Part shown: piece by piece, positions 50,897 to 58,999 of the stretch
Numbering within the stretch: position 1 is the first letter of the stretch
Layout: each line of letters starts with the position of its first letter
Source: JAFIEN01 sp051859505
GTDB lineage: Bacteria; Pseudomonadota; Alphaproteobacteria; Rhodobacterales; Rhodobacteraceae
Direction of reading: 5' to 3'
Assembly: GCA_051859505.1 (NCBI GenBank)
Contig: JBHYFN010000002.1
Coordinates: forward strand, 62,001 to 126,000
DNA: 64,000 nucleotides
Notes under the pieces: model-generated
Database searches by the model: none
The model's input: the letters and a program-made list of their open reading frames with translations, nothing else
Told to the model about the DNA's origin: nothing
Made by a program: the position numbers and the translations under genes

Positions 50897-51709
50897 TCAG
50901 TTTTCCTGAGCGAGGGCTTCGAAAGCGGGGATGACCCCCTGATCGTCGCCGATGACGGAATCAGCGCGGATCAGGGCGTTCAGCCCGGGCAACCGGTTCA
51001 CGATCGGGCCGCTGACGACGATATGTGCATCGGGATGGGTGATGCGCAGCGCGACGACAAGGCGGGTCAGCGGCAGGATCATCGCGGGATCGCCCGCCGA
51101 AATGCCGATGATCCCGAAGTCCTTGTTCTGGATGGTCGCGATCAGCCGGTCGTGTTCAAGCCCCGTCACCAGCGAGATTTCCCAGCCACGATTCCTGAGC
51201 AGGTCGGCCGCCATCGTGACCCCGATACTGTGCATTTCACCGGGAACAGTCAGCAAGAGCGCATGCCGGCGCATGGCGGCGGCTCCGCTGGGCCGAAGGA
51301 TCTGGCCGCGCAGCCAGCGCATGATCTCGAAGATCCGGCCGGCGGCTACACTGATCTGCAGGAATGAGACGAGGTCTTCTTCCCACATCTCGCCAAGCCG
51401 GCGGCTGGCCGCGGCGAGGGTGCCCAGATAGACGGCCTCGATCGGAATGCCGTCGTGCCGTTGCTGGCGCACCAGATCCATGGCGCGCATGCTGTCACCG
51501 GACAAGAGCGCCTGACAGAACTCGTCGACAGAAAGGTCATGAGCAACGACGCGGGCTGCCAGATCGGGATGGAGCTTGTCTGCCAGCCGCTGCACGACCT
51601 CATCGGCCAGCAGTTGCACCATGTCTTCCGGCAGAACCTTCTTCTGAAGTCGCAGCGCCGTGAGCGCCTGCCGATAAGTGTCCGTCTCGGAATTGGTGCG
51701 TTCAACCAT
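50897..51709 (-). CDS. B12-binding/SCHIC-like sensor protein (PpaA/AerR class)
   Basis: A 270-residue protein. The N-terminal helical part includes LGEMWEEDLVSFLQISVAAGR. The C-terminal Rossmann-like B12-binding domain includes TVPGEMHSIGVTMAADLL (H in E-x-H-x-x-G), GWEISLVTGLEHDRLI and FGIIGISAGDPAM. The CarH-type W-x9-E-H motif is not intact: after the Trp, IS replaces EH. In phototrophic relatives PpaA/AerR sense heme or cobalamin and control tetrapyrrole and photosystem genes. No photosynthesis gene is visible in the window. Confidence 0.83.
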   Translation of the reverse strand: MVERTNSETDTYRQALTALRLQKKVLPEDMVQLLADEVVQRLADKLHPDLAARVVAHDLSVDEFCQALLSGDSMRAMDLVRQQRHDGIPIEAVYLGTLAAASRRLGEMWEEDLVSFLQISVAAGRIFEIMRWLRGQILRPSGAAAMRRHALLLTVPGEMHSIGVTMAADLLRNRGWEISLVTGLEHDRLIATIQNKDFGIIGISAGDPAMILPLTRLVVALRITHPDAHIVVSGPIVNRLPGLNALIRADSVIGDDQGVIPAFEALAQEN

Positions 51710-51742
51710 GCTGTCAGTCCCGTGCAAGATGCGACAAGGATG

Positions 51743-51760
51743 CTGCAAGCGCACTTGCAG
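51743..51760. promoter_or_regulatory. CTGCAAG-N4-CTTGCAG inverted repeat in the leader of the SCHIC-like gene
   Basis: A perfect 7-bp inverted repeat with a 4-base spacer (18 bases in all), 34 bases before the ATG. It could be an operator or a leader hairpin. No regulator is identified. Confidence 0.4.
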
Positions 51761-51880
51761 GTTGTTGTGGTCTCATCCTGCGCCAAACTAGCACATAATC
51801 GGAATGCGACAATGATTCCACGCGACGATCACCCGGCCGATTCAGCGCCAGCCCGCTGAACCCTCGCGGCCGGTCAGGGC

Positions 51881-52045
51881 TCAATCCGGCTTGGGGCTTT
51901 CCCCAGTGCCATCCCCGGGGCCGCCATAACCCCCTTGGAAATGCTCGACGTCATCTGACCCGGCGAGCACGGCGAAGACCGCTTCCGCTTCGCGTGCCTC
52001 CAGCTTGGCGATCCGTTCGCGTATCATTTCGTTGGTGTCGGTCAT
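51881..52045 (-). CDS. Small hypothetical protein, 54 residues
   Basis: An ATG at 52045 opens a complete frame to TGA at 51881-51883. The product starts MTDTNEMIRERIAKLEAREA, a charged amphipathic helix with likely coiled-coil character, and ends in a Gly/Pro/Asp tail. A GGAAAG site lies about 8 bases before the ATG. It sits alone in the 480 bases between the SCHIC-like gene and rarA. No family was recognised. The regular helix pattern and ribosome site argue for a real gene. Confidence 0.55.
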   Translation of the reverse strand: MTDTNEMIRERIAKLEAREAEAVFAVLAGSDDVEHFQGGYGGPGDGTGESPKPD

Positions 52046-52190
52046 GAAGGTCACTTTCCAGCCTGGCGGGGCCTTCCCGAAAGATCCACTCGCCTTGAGG
52101 TGGTGGAACTAGGGTGGCCCCGGCCCTCGTCAAGCGCCCGGAGGCCCGAGGCCGCTAGGCAACCCGATTGCCGGGCAGTACGATCCCCCC

Positions 52191-53525
52191 ATGCCTGATC
52201 TGTTCGACCGCAGCCCACCACTTGAACCCGCCCCTGGCGCAGCCGGCCACCGCCCTCTGGCCGACAGGCTGCGGCCGCGGCAGCTAGGCGAGGTCATCGG
52301 GCAAGAACAGGTGCTTGGCCCCGAAGCTCCGCTGGGGGCGATGCTGGCGGCCGGGTCGCTGTCGTCGCTGATCCTGTGGGGGCCGCCGGGGGTGGGCAAG
52401 ACGACGATCGCCCGGCTTCTGGCGGATGAGACGGACCTGCATTTCGAACAGATCAGCGCGATCTTCACCGGCGTGCCCGATCTGCGCAAGGTCTTTGAGG
52501 CGGCCCGTTTGCGGCGCGGGCAGGGGCGGGGAACGCTTCTTTTCGTCGACGAGATCCACCGCTTTAACAAGGCCCAGCAGGACGGCTTCCTGCCGCATAT
52601 GGAAGACGGCACGATCCTGCTGGTCGGCGCCACGACCGAGAATCCCTCGTTCGAGCTGAACGCGGCCTTGCTGAGCCGGGCACAAGTCCTGATCCTCAGC
52701 CGGCTTTCCCCGGCAGATCTCGAGCGCCTTGCCCAGCGGGCCGAGGCCGAACTGGGCCGGCCCCTGCCGCTTGATGGCCCGGCCCGGGACGCACTGATCG
52801 AGATGGCCGATGGCGACGGGCGGGCGCTCTTGAACCTGATCGAGCAGGTCGCCGCATGGAAAGGCGAAGGCCGGCTGACGGTCGAGACGCTGACCAGCCG
52901 CCTGATGAAGCGCGCGACCAAATACGACAAGTCGGGCGATGAGCATTACAACCTGATCTCGGCCTTGCACAAATCGGTGCGCGGGTCCGACCCGGATGCG
53001 GCTCTTTACTGGCTTGCCCGGATGCTGACGGGCGGCGAGGATCCCCGTTTCCTTGCCCGCCGCATCACCCGTATGGCGGTCGAGGATATCGGACTGGCCG
53101 ATCCGCAGGCGCAGGCCGTCTGCCTTCAGGCCTGGGAAACCTACGAGCGCCTTGGCAGCCCCGAGGGGGAACTCGCGCTGGCGCAGGCCGTCACCTATCT
53201 CGCGCTCGCGCCGAAATCGAACGCCGGTTACGTTGCCTACAAGGCCGCGATGGAAGCCGCGCGCAAGACCGGCTCCGAACCACCGCCGCGCCACATCCTC
53301 AACGCGCCGACGCGGCTGATGAAGGACCAGGGCTTTGGCGCGGGCTATGCCTATGATCACGATGCCGAAGACGGCTTTTCCGGCCAGAACTACTTTCCCG
53401 AGGGCATGAAGCGCGGGGTCTATTACCTGCCGGTGGACCGCGGCTTTGAACGCGACCTCAAGAAGCGGGTCGAATTCTTTGCCGGTCTGCGCGCGAAGCG
53501 CCGGGGAACCGGGCCGGACGGTTGA
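52191..53525 (+). CDS. rarA: Replication-associated recombination protein RarA (MgsA)
   Basis: A 444-residue AAA+ ATPase that acts at stalled replication forks. Seen: LADRLRPRQLGEVIGQEQVLG, Walker A LWGPPGVGKTTIARL, Walker B TLLFVDEIHRFNKAQQD, sensor 1 GATTENPSFELN, and a C-terminal part (AARKTGSEPPPRHILNAPT) typical of the tetramerisation domain. Length fits. It is followed after 31 bases by crcB. Confidence 0.96.
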   Translation: MPDLFDRSPPLEPAPGAAGHRPLADRLRPRQLGEVIGQEQVLGPEAPLGAMLAAGSLSSLILWGPPGVGKTTIARLLADETDLHFEQISAIFTGVPDLRKVFEAARLRRGQGRGTLLFVDEIHRFNKAQQDGFLPHMEDGTILLVGATTENPSFELNAALLSRAQVLILSRLSPADLERLAQRAEAELGRPLPLDGPARDALIEMADGDGRALLNLIEQVAAWKGEGRLTVETLTSRLMKRATKYDKSGDEHYNLISALHKSVRGSDPDAALYWLARMLTGGEDPRFLARRITRMAVEDIGLADPQAQAVCLQAWETYERLGSPEGELALAQAVTYLALAPKSNAGYVAYKAAMEAARKTGSEPPPRHILNAPTRLMKDQGFGAGYAYDHDAEDGFSGQNYFPEGMKRGVYYLPVDRGFERDLKKRVEFFAGLRAKRRGTGPDG

Positions 53526-53556
53526 CAAGCGCCGGGCAGGGGGCGACAGGTCACGC

Positions 53557-53910
53557 ATGATGGGAAATGCGGTTCTTGTGGCACTGGGCGGGGCGCTGGG
53601 CTCTCTGGCGCGCTATGCGGCCCAGTCGAGCCTTGCCTTTCCCTATGGCACGCTCGCGGTGAATGTCCTGGGCTCGTTCCTGATCGGGCTGGTCTGGGTT
53701 CTGCTGGCACCGCGCGGACCGGCGATCCTGTTCCTCATGACGGGCGTTCTGGGCGGGTTCACGACCTTCTCGAGCTTTTCCATGGATGTGATGCGGCTTC
53801 TCGAAGACGGCCGTGCGGTCCTTGCCTCGGGCTATGTGCTGGCCTCGGTCGGATTGTCGCTGATGGCCTGTGCGGCCGGTCTGTGGCTGGGGCGGAGCGT
53901 GCTGGCATGA
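53557..53910 (+). CDS. crcB: Fluoride exporter CrcB/Fluc
   Basis: A 117-residue membrane protein with four helices that forms dimeric fluoride channels. Seen: GGALGSLARYAAQSSL, TLAVNVLGSFLIGL and the diagnostic GVLGGFTTFSSFSMD. No fluoride riboswitch can fit in the 31-base gap upstream. Its stop overlaps rluC (ATGA). Confidence 0.95.
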   Translation: MMGNAVLVALGGALGSLARYAAQSSLAFPYGTLAVNVLGSFLIGLVWVLLAPRGPAILFLMTGVLGGFTTFSSFSMDVMRLLEDGRAVLASGYVLASVGLSLMACAAGLWLGRSVLA

Positions 53911-54947
53911 GCGGGGTTCAGGTCGTGACCGTGGCCGAGGGCGAGGGCGACCAGCGGCTTGATCGCTGGCTGCGCAAGCGGTTCCCGCATCTGACGCAGG
54001 GTGCGATCGAAAAGATGTGCCGCAAGGGCGAATTGCGCGTCGATGGCGGGCGCGTGAAATCCGCGACCCGGCTGGAGGACGGCCAGTCCGTCCGTATCCC
54101 GCCGCTGGGCGCAGAGACAGAGCATCCCGCCCCGCCGTCGGACAAAAGCCGCATCACCCGCTCGGATGCCGAGATGATCCAGGCGGCGGTCCTGTGGAAG
54201 GACGAGCATATCATCGCCCTCAACAAACCCGCCGGCCTGCCGTCGCAGGGCGGGTCGGGGCAGGGCGACAGGCATGTCGACGGCCTGTCCGAGGCGCTGA
54301 TGTTCGGCTATAAGGACCGCCCCAAACTGGTGCACCGGCTCGACAAGGATACCTCCGGCATCCTGCTGCTGGCGCGGACCGACCGGGTCGCCCGCGGCCT
54401 GTCCGAGGCGCTGCGCCATCGCAATGTGCGCAAGATCTATTGGGCGGCGGTGGCCGGCGTGCCCAGCCCGCGCAAGGGCACGATCAAATACGGCCTGCTC
54501 AAGACCGGCCGCCGCGGCGACGAGAAGATGCGCTGCATCCACCCCCGCGAGGTCGAGACGACGCCCCACGCCAAGCGCGCCGTGACGGATTTCGCCGTGC
54601 TCGAGGTTCTGGGCAAGCGCGCCTCATGGGTTGCGCTGTCGCCGATCACGGGGCGGACGCATCAGCTTCGGGCGCATATGGCAGAGCTTGGGCACCCGAT
54701 CATCGGCGATGGCAAATACGGCGGATCGGGGCAGGACAATCCCGGCGACGGATGGGGTGCCGCGCTGGGGGGCGAGCTTAGCCGCAAGCTGCATCTGCAT
54801 GCCCGCAGCCTGATCGTGGAGCATCCGGTGACCAAGGCCCTGCTGACCCTGACCGCCCCCCTGCCCGATCACATGCGCGAGACATGGTCCTACCTTGGCT
54901 GGGACGCCGCCAACGCCCCCCTTGACCCGTTCGACCCCGAAGAGTGA
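53907..54947 (+). CDS. rluC: 23S rRNA pseudouridine synthase RluC
   Basis: A 346-residue RluA-family enzyme. The N-terminal S4 RNA-binding domain includes DQRLDRWLRKRFPHLTQG, and the catalytic domain includes Asp in LVHRLDKDTSGILLLAR, then LSPITGRTHQLRAHM. It modifies uridines 955, 2504 and 2580 of 23S rRNA in E. coli. The ATG overlaps the crcB stop. ATP12 follows after 7 bases. Confidence 0.92.
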   Translation: MSGVQVVTVAEGEGDQRLDRWLRKRFPHLTQGAIEKMCRKGELRVDGGRVKSATRLEDGQSVRIPPLGAETEHPAPPSDKSRITRSDAEMIQAAVLWKDEHIIALNKPAGLPSQGGSGQGDRHVDGLSEALMFGYKDRPKLVHRLDKDTSGILLLARTDRVARGLSEALRHRNVRKIYWAAVAGVPSPRKGTIKYGLLKTGRRGDEKMRCIHPREVETTPHAKRAVTDFAVLEVLGKRASWVALSPITGRTHQLRAHMAELGHPIIGDGKYGGSGQDNPGDGWGAALGGELSRKLHLHARSLIVEHPVTKALLTLTAPLPDHMRETWSYLGWDAANAPLDPFDPEE

Positions 54948-54954
54948 CCGGCGG

Positions 54955-55668
54955 ATGAGTGGCTGGTCGATCAAGCGCTTCTGGACCGAGACCGCGGTTG
55001 CGCAGACGCCCGATGGTTTCGGCGTTTCCCTTGACGGCCGCCCGGTGCGGACACCGGGCAAGGTTCCCCTGCTCTTGCCGACACGGGCCCTGGCGGAATG
55101 GATCGCCGCAGAGTGGGAGGCGCAGGAAGGCGAGGTTCGGCCCGCGACCATGCCCGCAACCCGCACCGCCAATTCCGCCATCGACAAGGTCGTGCCGCAA
55201 AAGCCCGAGGTCGTGGCCATGCTTGCCGCCTATGGCGGGACGGATCTGCTGTGCTACCGCGCCGAAGGCCCGCCGGCGCTTGTCCTGCGGCAGGCCGAAG
55301 GCTGGAACCCCTGGCTTGACTGGGCCGAGACGCGCTTTGCCGCGCGTCTTGCGACGACCAGCGGGGTGATGCCCGTCGCGCAGGATCCCGCCGCCCTGTC
55401 GCGGCTGAAGGACCGGGTCGCGGCGCTTGACCCGTTCCGCCTGACCGCGTTTCACGATCTGGTGACGATTTCGGGCTCTCTCGTTCTTGCGCTGGCTGTG
55501 GCCGAGGGGGCGCTTGCCCCCGCAACCGGCTGGACGCTGTCGCGGATGGACGAGGATTGGCAGGCCGAACAATGGGGAGAGGATGAGGAAGCGATGGCCG
55601 CCGCCGCGATCAAGCAGGCGGACTTCCTTCATGCGGCGCGGTTTCTGTCGCTCTGCGAGGGCGCATGA
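54955..55668 (+). CDS. ATP12-family F1-ATPase assembly chaperone
   Basis: A 237-residue protein of the ATP12 family, found in alphaproteobacteria and mitochondria. Seen: RFWTETAVAQTPDGFGVSLDGRPVRTPGK (split), EWEAQEGEVRPATMPATRTANSAID (split), LLCYRAEGP, and TISGSLVLALAV. It helps assemble the alpha subunit of F1-ATPase. The ATG at 54955 fits the family start. Confidence 0.93.
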   Translation: MSGWSIKRFWTETAVAQTPDGFGVSLDGRPVRTPGKVPLLLPTRALAEWIAAEWEAQEGEVRPATMPATRTANSAIDKVVPQKPEVVAMLAAYGGTDLLCYRAEGPPALVLRQAEGWNPWLDWAETRFAARLATTSGVMPVAQDPAALSRLKDRVAALDPFRLTAFHDLVTISGSLVLALAVAEGALAPATGWTLSRMDEDWQAEQWGEDEEAMAAAAIKQADFLHAARFLSLCEGA

Positions 55669-55779
55669 CCGCGCCGGGCCTTCAGGTTTGTTGCGCTCGA
55701 CCAATCGGGCCAAGGCAGGCCCCAGCCGGTTCGGCATGGACTTGACCCGCCGCGGGAAATCCGATCATCGTGTCGCGGT

Positions 55780-55808
55780 CGATCAAGGCCAGACCCGATC
55801 AATGCCAG
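55780..55808. repeat. Two 13-base direct repeats upstream of the orphan binding protein
   Basis: CGATCAAKGCCAG occurs at 55780-55792 and 55796-55808 (12 of 13 identical), 16 bases apart. A shorter CGATCATCG lies just before. These sit about 70-100 bases before the binding-protein start and could be regulator sites. Confidence 0.45.
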
Positions 55809-55878
55809 GACAAGACACGAAGGAATGGCCCGTGCGCCTGCCGTCCCACCACCACTTCCCACACCGTCAGACACATAG

Positions 55879-56895
55879 ATGACCAGGATTTCGGGCCTTT
55901 TCACCGCGGCGCTGATTGCCTTTGCCGCACCCGAGGCGCGGGCGGAAACGCTGGATCTTGTGCGGGACAGGGGATCGCTTGTCTGCGGCGTGAACACCGG
56001 GCTTGTCGGATTTGCCGCCCTGACCGTGAACGAGGTCTGGGAAGGTTTCTATGTCGATCACTGCCGGGCAATCGCCGCGGCGATCTTTGGCGATCCGACC
56101 CGGGTCGAGTTCATCCCCCTGCCCAGTGCCGAGCGCTTTGACGCGCTGGCGGCAGGCGAGGTCGATCTTCTGTCGGGCAATGCGACCTGGACCTTCGCCC
56201 GCGATGTGGGCCGCAGCTTCGAATTCACCGGCGTCATCTATTACGATGGCCTTGGCCTGATGGTGCCCACCGCCCTTGGCGTCGCATCGGCCAAAGAGCT
56301 GGATGTCGCGCGGATCTGTGTGCAGGCGGGCACCTCGACGGAACCCCTGTCGGATTTCTTCGGCGTCAACAACATCGCCTATACCCTGCTGACCGTCGAG
56401 ACGCGGGCCGAGGCGCAGGAGCGCTACCTTGCCGGGGACTGCAGCACCTATGCCGACATGCTCTCGATCCTGTCGGCGACGCGGGCCACGTTCGAATTGC
56501 CCAACGACCATATCCTGCTGCCCGAAGTGATCTCGAAGGAGCCGCTTGGCCCGATCGTGCGCCATGGGGATTCGGAATGGGGCGATCTGGTGCGTTGGGT
56601 GCATAACGCCCTGATCGCGGCCGAGGAGCTGGGCGTCACATCTGCCAATGTCTCGGAGCTTGGCGCTGTTCCGACCAGCAACCCGGAGGTGAACCGGCTG
56701 CTGGGGACGGATGGAAACCTGGGCGCGATGCTGGGGCTGTCGCCGGATTGGGCGGTCAACGCGATCCTGGCCGGCGGCAATTACGGCGAGATCTTCGAAA
56801 AGAACATCGGACAGAACACGCCGATCGGGTTGCCGCGCGGTCTGAACGCGCTCTGGACGGATGGCGGCCTGCAATACGCCCTGCCGTTCCGATAG
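55879..56895 (+). CDS. Amino-acid ABC transporter binding protein, AapJ/BztA-like, orphan
   Basis: A 338-residue periplasmic protein. The signal peptide is ~22 residues (LFTAALIAFAAPEARA). The SBP_bac_3 fold is visible in VRDRGSLVCGVNTGLVGFA, WEGFYVDHCRAIAAAIFGD, FDALAAGEVDLLSGNATWTF and VRHGDSEWGDLVRW. It resembles the general L-amino-acid binding protein AapJ. No permease or ATPase lies next to it. Confidence 0.88.
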   Translation: MTRISGLFTAALIAFAAPEARAETLDLVRDRGSLVCGVNTGLVGFAALTVNEVWEGFYVDHCRAIAAAIFGDPTRVEFIPLPSAERFDALAAGEVDLLSGNATWTFARDVGRSFEFTGVIYYDGLGLMVPTALGVASAKELDVARICVQAGTSTEPLSDFFGVNNIAYTLLTVETRAEAQERYLAGDCSTYADMLSILSATRATFELPNDHILLPEVISKEPLGPIVRHGDSEWGDLVRWVHNALIAAEELGVTSANVSELGAVPTSNPEVNRLLGTDGNLGAMLGLSPDWAVNAILAGGNYGEIFEKNIGQNTPIGLPRGLNALWTDGGLQYALPFR

Positions 56896-56945
56896 GGTCT
56901 GTCGCCCCCGATTCCTGTTCAGGCTCTTGGCCGAAGACCCTGCCG

Positions 56946-57452
56946 TCAGCTTTCCAGATCGGCGGGAACGACGAAATCCTCGATCCTGCCCTGCGCGGGT
57001 CGGACAGCGGGCCACGCCGCCACCTCGAAGGAAATCACTGCGGTGGCGCAGGTCGGATAGTCCTGGAACCGGCCATGCTCTGGCGCCGCGCGGCAAAGGG
57101 CATGGGCCAGGGTCGCAATGCCGGGGTTATGCCCGACCATCATGACCGTGTCACCGTCAGCCCGCTGCAGACAGCCCAGCATGCTGTCGGGATCCGCAAG
57201 GTACAGCGCGGCCAGATGCAGCACCCGAGGCGTGGTCGGAAGCTCGCCAAGGATCAGGTCCAGTGTCTGCGACGTGCGCAGGGCATCGGAACAGAGCACC
57301 ATGTCGGGCAGAGTGCCCTTTGCGGCGAGCCATTCCCCGATCAACGGCGCCTGCCGGCGCCCGCGCGCGTTCAGCGGACGGTCGTGATCGCCCATCGCGG
57401 CCGAAGCCCAGTCGGATTTCGCATGGCGGGTCAGGATCAGGCGCAGGGTCAT
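56946..57452 (-). CDS. SixA-type histidine phosphatase
   Basis: A 168-residue phosphatase. It has the RHAKSDW motif with the catalytic His, DRPLNARGRRQAPLIGEWL, SDALRTSQTLDLIL and VGHNPGIATLAHAL with the second His. SixA removes phosphate from phosphohistidine proteins; the target here is unknown. The ATG overlaps the stop of the Fe-S protein gene (ATGA). It is the last gene of the argB operon. Confidence 0.92.
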   Translation of the reverse strand: MTLRLILTRHAKSDWASAAMGDHDRPLNARGRRQAPLIGEWLAAKGTLPDMVLCSDALRTSQTLDLILGELPTTPRVLHLAALYLADPDSMLGCLQRADGDTVMMVGHNPGIATLAHALCRAAPEHGRFQDYPTCATAVISFEVAAWPAVRPAQGRIEDFVVPADLES

Positions 57453-58099
57453 CGCGGGTGAAAGGCCCCCATGTGGAACGCGGATTGCGCGGGCTCGCGC
57501 CGGTCGGCCCCTACCGGACAGGCCCGGCGGACGAAGCAGCCCCCCTCCATGCAACCGCTTCCGGCGGGCGTGTCAAGAAAAGCGTGGCAGGCGGGCACAT
57601 CGTAGCCCGCAGGCGACAGGGCGCCCGCCGGGCAGGCGGTCCGGCAGGGTTGCCCCGCGCAATCGTCGCACGGGCGGAGAGAGGGCGCCTCGGGCAGCGC
57701 CTCAGTCAGGGCCACCGCGCCGCGGTAGGAGATGAACAGCCCCGCCCGGTCATGCACCAGAAGGCCCACGGGCGAAGGATGCGCCCGCCCCGACCGGCCG
57801 GCCCAGCCGATGAAGGGCCGCCAGGGCGGCCCGCCGAAGGGAAACACCGCCTTGCCCCCCAGATCGCAGGCGATCCGCCCGATCACCCGGCGTGACCAGC
57901 GGTCCAGCGGATCGGGTGCCCCATCCTGCGCCTCGGGGGCGGCGCGGAACAGGGTCCAGAAGGCGGGCTCGTCGGGCGACAGAAGCGCGAGCGAGACGAA
58001 GCGCGCGGGCAGGCCGTCCTCGGGCAGCAGCCTCACATGGCCCGAGACGTACAGCCCCGCCGCCTCTGCCGCCGCCTCGAGCGATGCCCGCAGGCTCAT
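57449..58099 (-). CDS. Ferredoxin-like Fe-S protein resembling the QueG cluster domain
   Basis: A 216-residue protein. The C-terminal part has eight cluster-type Cys in C-x2-C-x4-C-x3-CP (PCDDCAGQPCRTACPAGA) and later C-x4-C-x5-CP plus DVPACHAF, a two-4Fe-4S pattern like epoxyqueuosine reductase. The N-terminal part has LYVSGHVRLLP and FVSLALLSPDEPAFW. It lacks a clear QueG catalytic half and is shorter. It is co-translated with argB upstream and sixA downstream (both ATGA overlaps). Function unknown. Confidence 0.8.
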   Translation of the reverse strand: MSLRASLEAAAEAAGLYVSGHVRLLPEDGLPARFVSLALLSPDEPAFWTLFRAAPEAQDGAPDPLDRWSRRVIGRIACDLGGKAVFPFGGPPWRPFIGWAGRSGRAHPSPVGLLVHDRAGLFISYRGAVALTEALPEAPSLRPCDDCAGQPCRTACPAGALSPAGYDVPACHAFLDTPAGSGCMEGGCFVRRACPVGADRREPAQSAFHMGAFHPR

Positions 58100-58974
58100 C
58101 CCCGGCGAGGCTTCACGCGAGGCTCGGTCGAGCGGATGATCGACCCCGCGCCATGTTCGGTGAAGAGTTCCAGCAGACAGGCATTCGGCAGCCGCCCGTC
58201 CAGGATCACCGCCGCGCGCACCCCGTCCTCGACCGCCTTCATCGCGGTTTCCACCTTGGGAATCATGCCGCCCGCGATGGTCCCCTCAGCGATCATCGCG
58301 CGCACCTGATCGGGGGAAAGCTGCGTCACCACCTCGCCCGCGGCATCCTTCACGCCCGGCACATCGGTCAGAAGCAGCAGCCGGTCGGCCTGCAGCGCCC
58401 CGGCAATCGCGCCCGCCGCGGTATCGCCGTTCACGTTGAACGTCTCGTTGTCGTTCATGCCGGTCGCCACGGGGGCCACCACCGGCACGATCCCGGCCCC
58501 GAACAGATCGCGCAGCACCTGCACGTTCATCTCGACCGGGCGGCCGACAAAGCCCAGCTCGGGATCATCCGCCTCACAGACCATGAGGTCGTCGTCCTTG
58601 CCGGAGATCCCCACGGCGCGGCCACCCTGATCGTTGATCGCCTGCACGATCCGCTTGTTCACAAGGCCCGAGAGGATCATCTCGACCACCTCGACCGTGG
58701 CCTTGTCGGTCACGCGCTTGCCGCGCACGAAATCCGAGGTGATGCCCAGCTTGCCCAGCATCTCGTTGATCATCGGCCCGCCGCCATGGACCACCACGGG
58801 ATTCACGCCCACCTGCCGCATCAGCACGATGTCGCGGGCGAAATCCGCCATCGCGGCATCGTCGCCCATCGCATTGCCGCCGAACTTCACCACGACCACC
58901 GCGCCGGAATAGCGCTGCAGGTAGGGCAGCGCCTCGGACAGGGTGCGGGCGGTCAGGGTCCAGTCTCGGGTCAT
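58096..58974 (-). CDS. argB: N-acetylglutamate kinase ArgB
   Basis: A 292-residue amino-acid kinase of arginine synthesis. Seen: VVVKFGGNAMGDD, NPVVVHGGGPMINEML, VRGKRVTDKATVEVVEMIL (split), FNVNGDTAAGAIAGAL and LLLTDVPGV, then GGMIPKVETAMKAV. The ATG at 58974 has an AGGA site; an in-frame ATG at 58989 would add five residues. It overlaps the Fe-S protein gene. Confidence 0.96.
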   Translation of the reverse strand: MTRDWTLTARTLSEALPYLQRYSGAVVVVKFGGNAMGDDAAMADFARDIVLMRQVGVNPVVVHGGGPMINEMLGKLGITSDFVRGKRVTDKATVEVVEMILSGLVNKRIVQAINDQGGRAVGISGKDDDLMVCEADDPELGFVGRPVEMNVQVLRDLFGAGIVPVVAPVATGMNDNETFNVNGDTAAGAIAGALQADRLLLLTDVPGVKDAAGEVVTQLSPDQVRAMIAEGTIAGGMIPKVETAMKAVEDGVRAAVILDGRLPNACLLELFTEHGAGSIIRSTEPRVKPRRG

Positions 58975-58999
58975 GTCCTGTTTCCTCATCTCTCGCGCC

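Noticed and set aside
48500..51367. A 955-codon plus-strand frame over the FMN reductase and ThDP enzyme genes
   Set aside because: It is out of frame with the conserved ThDP enzyme and antisense to the reductase and sensor genes; no domain is visible.
53526..53556. Possible fluoride riboswitch before crcB
   Set aside because: The gap is only 31 bases, too short for the aptamer, and no characteristic fold is seen.
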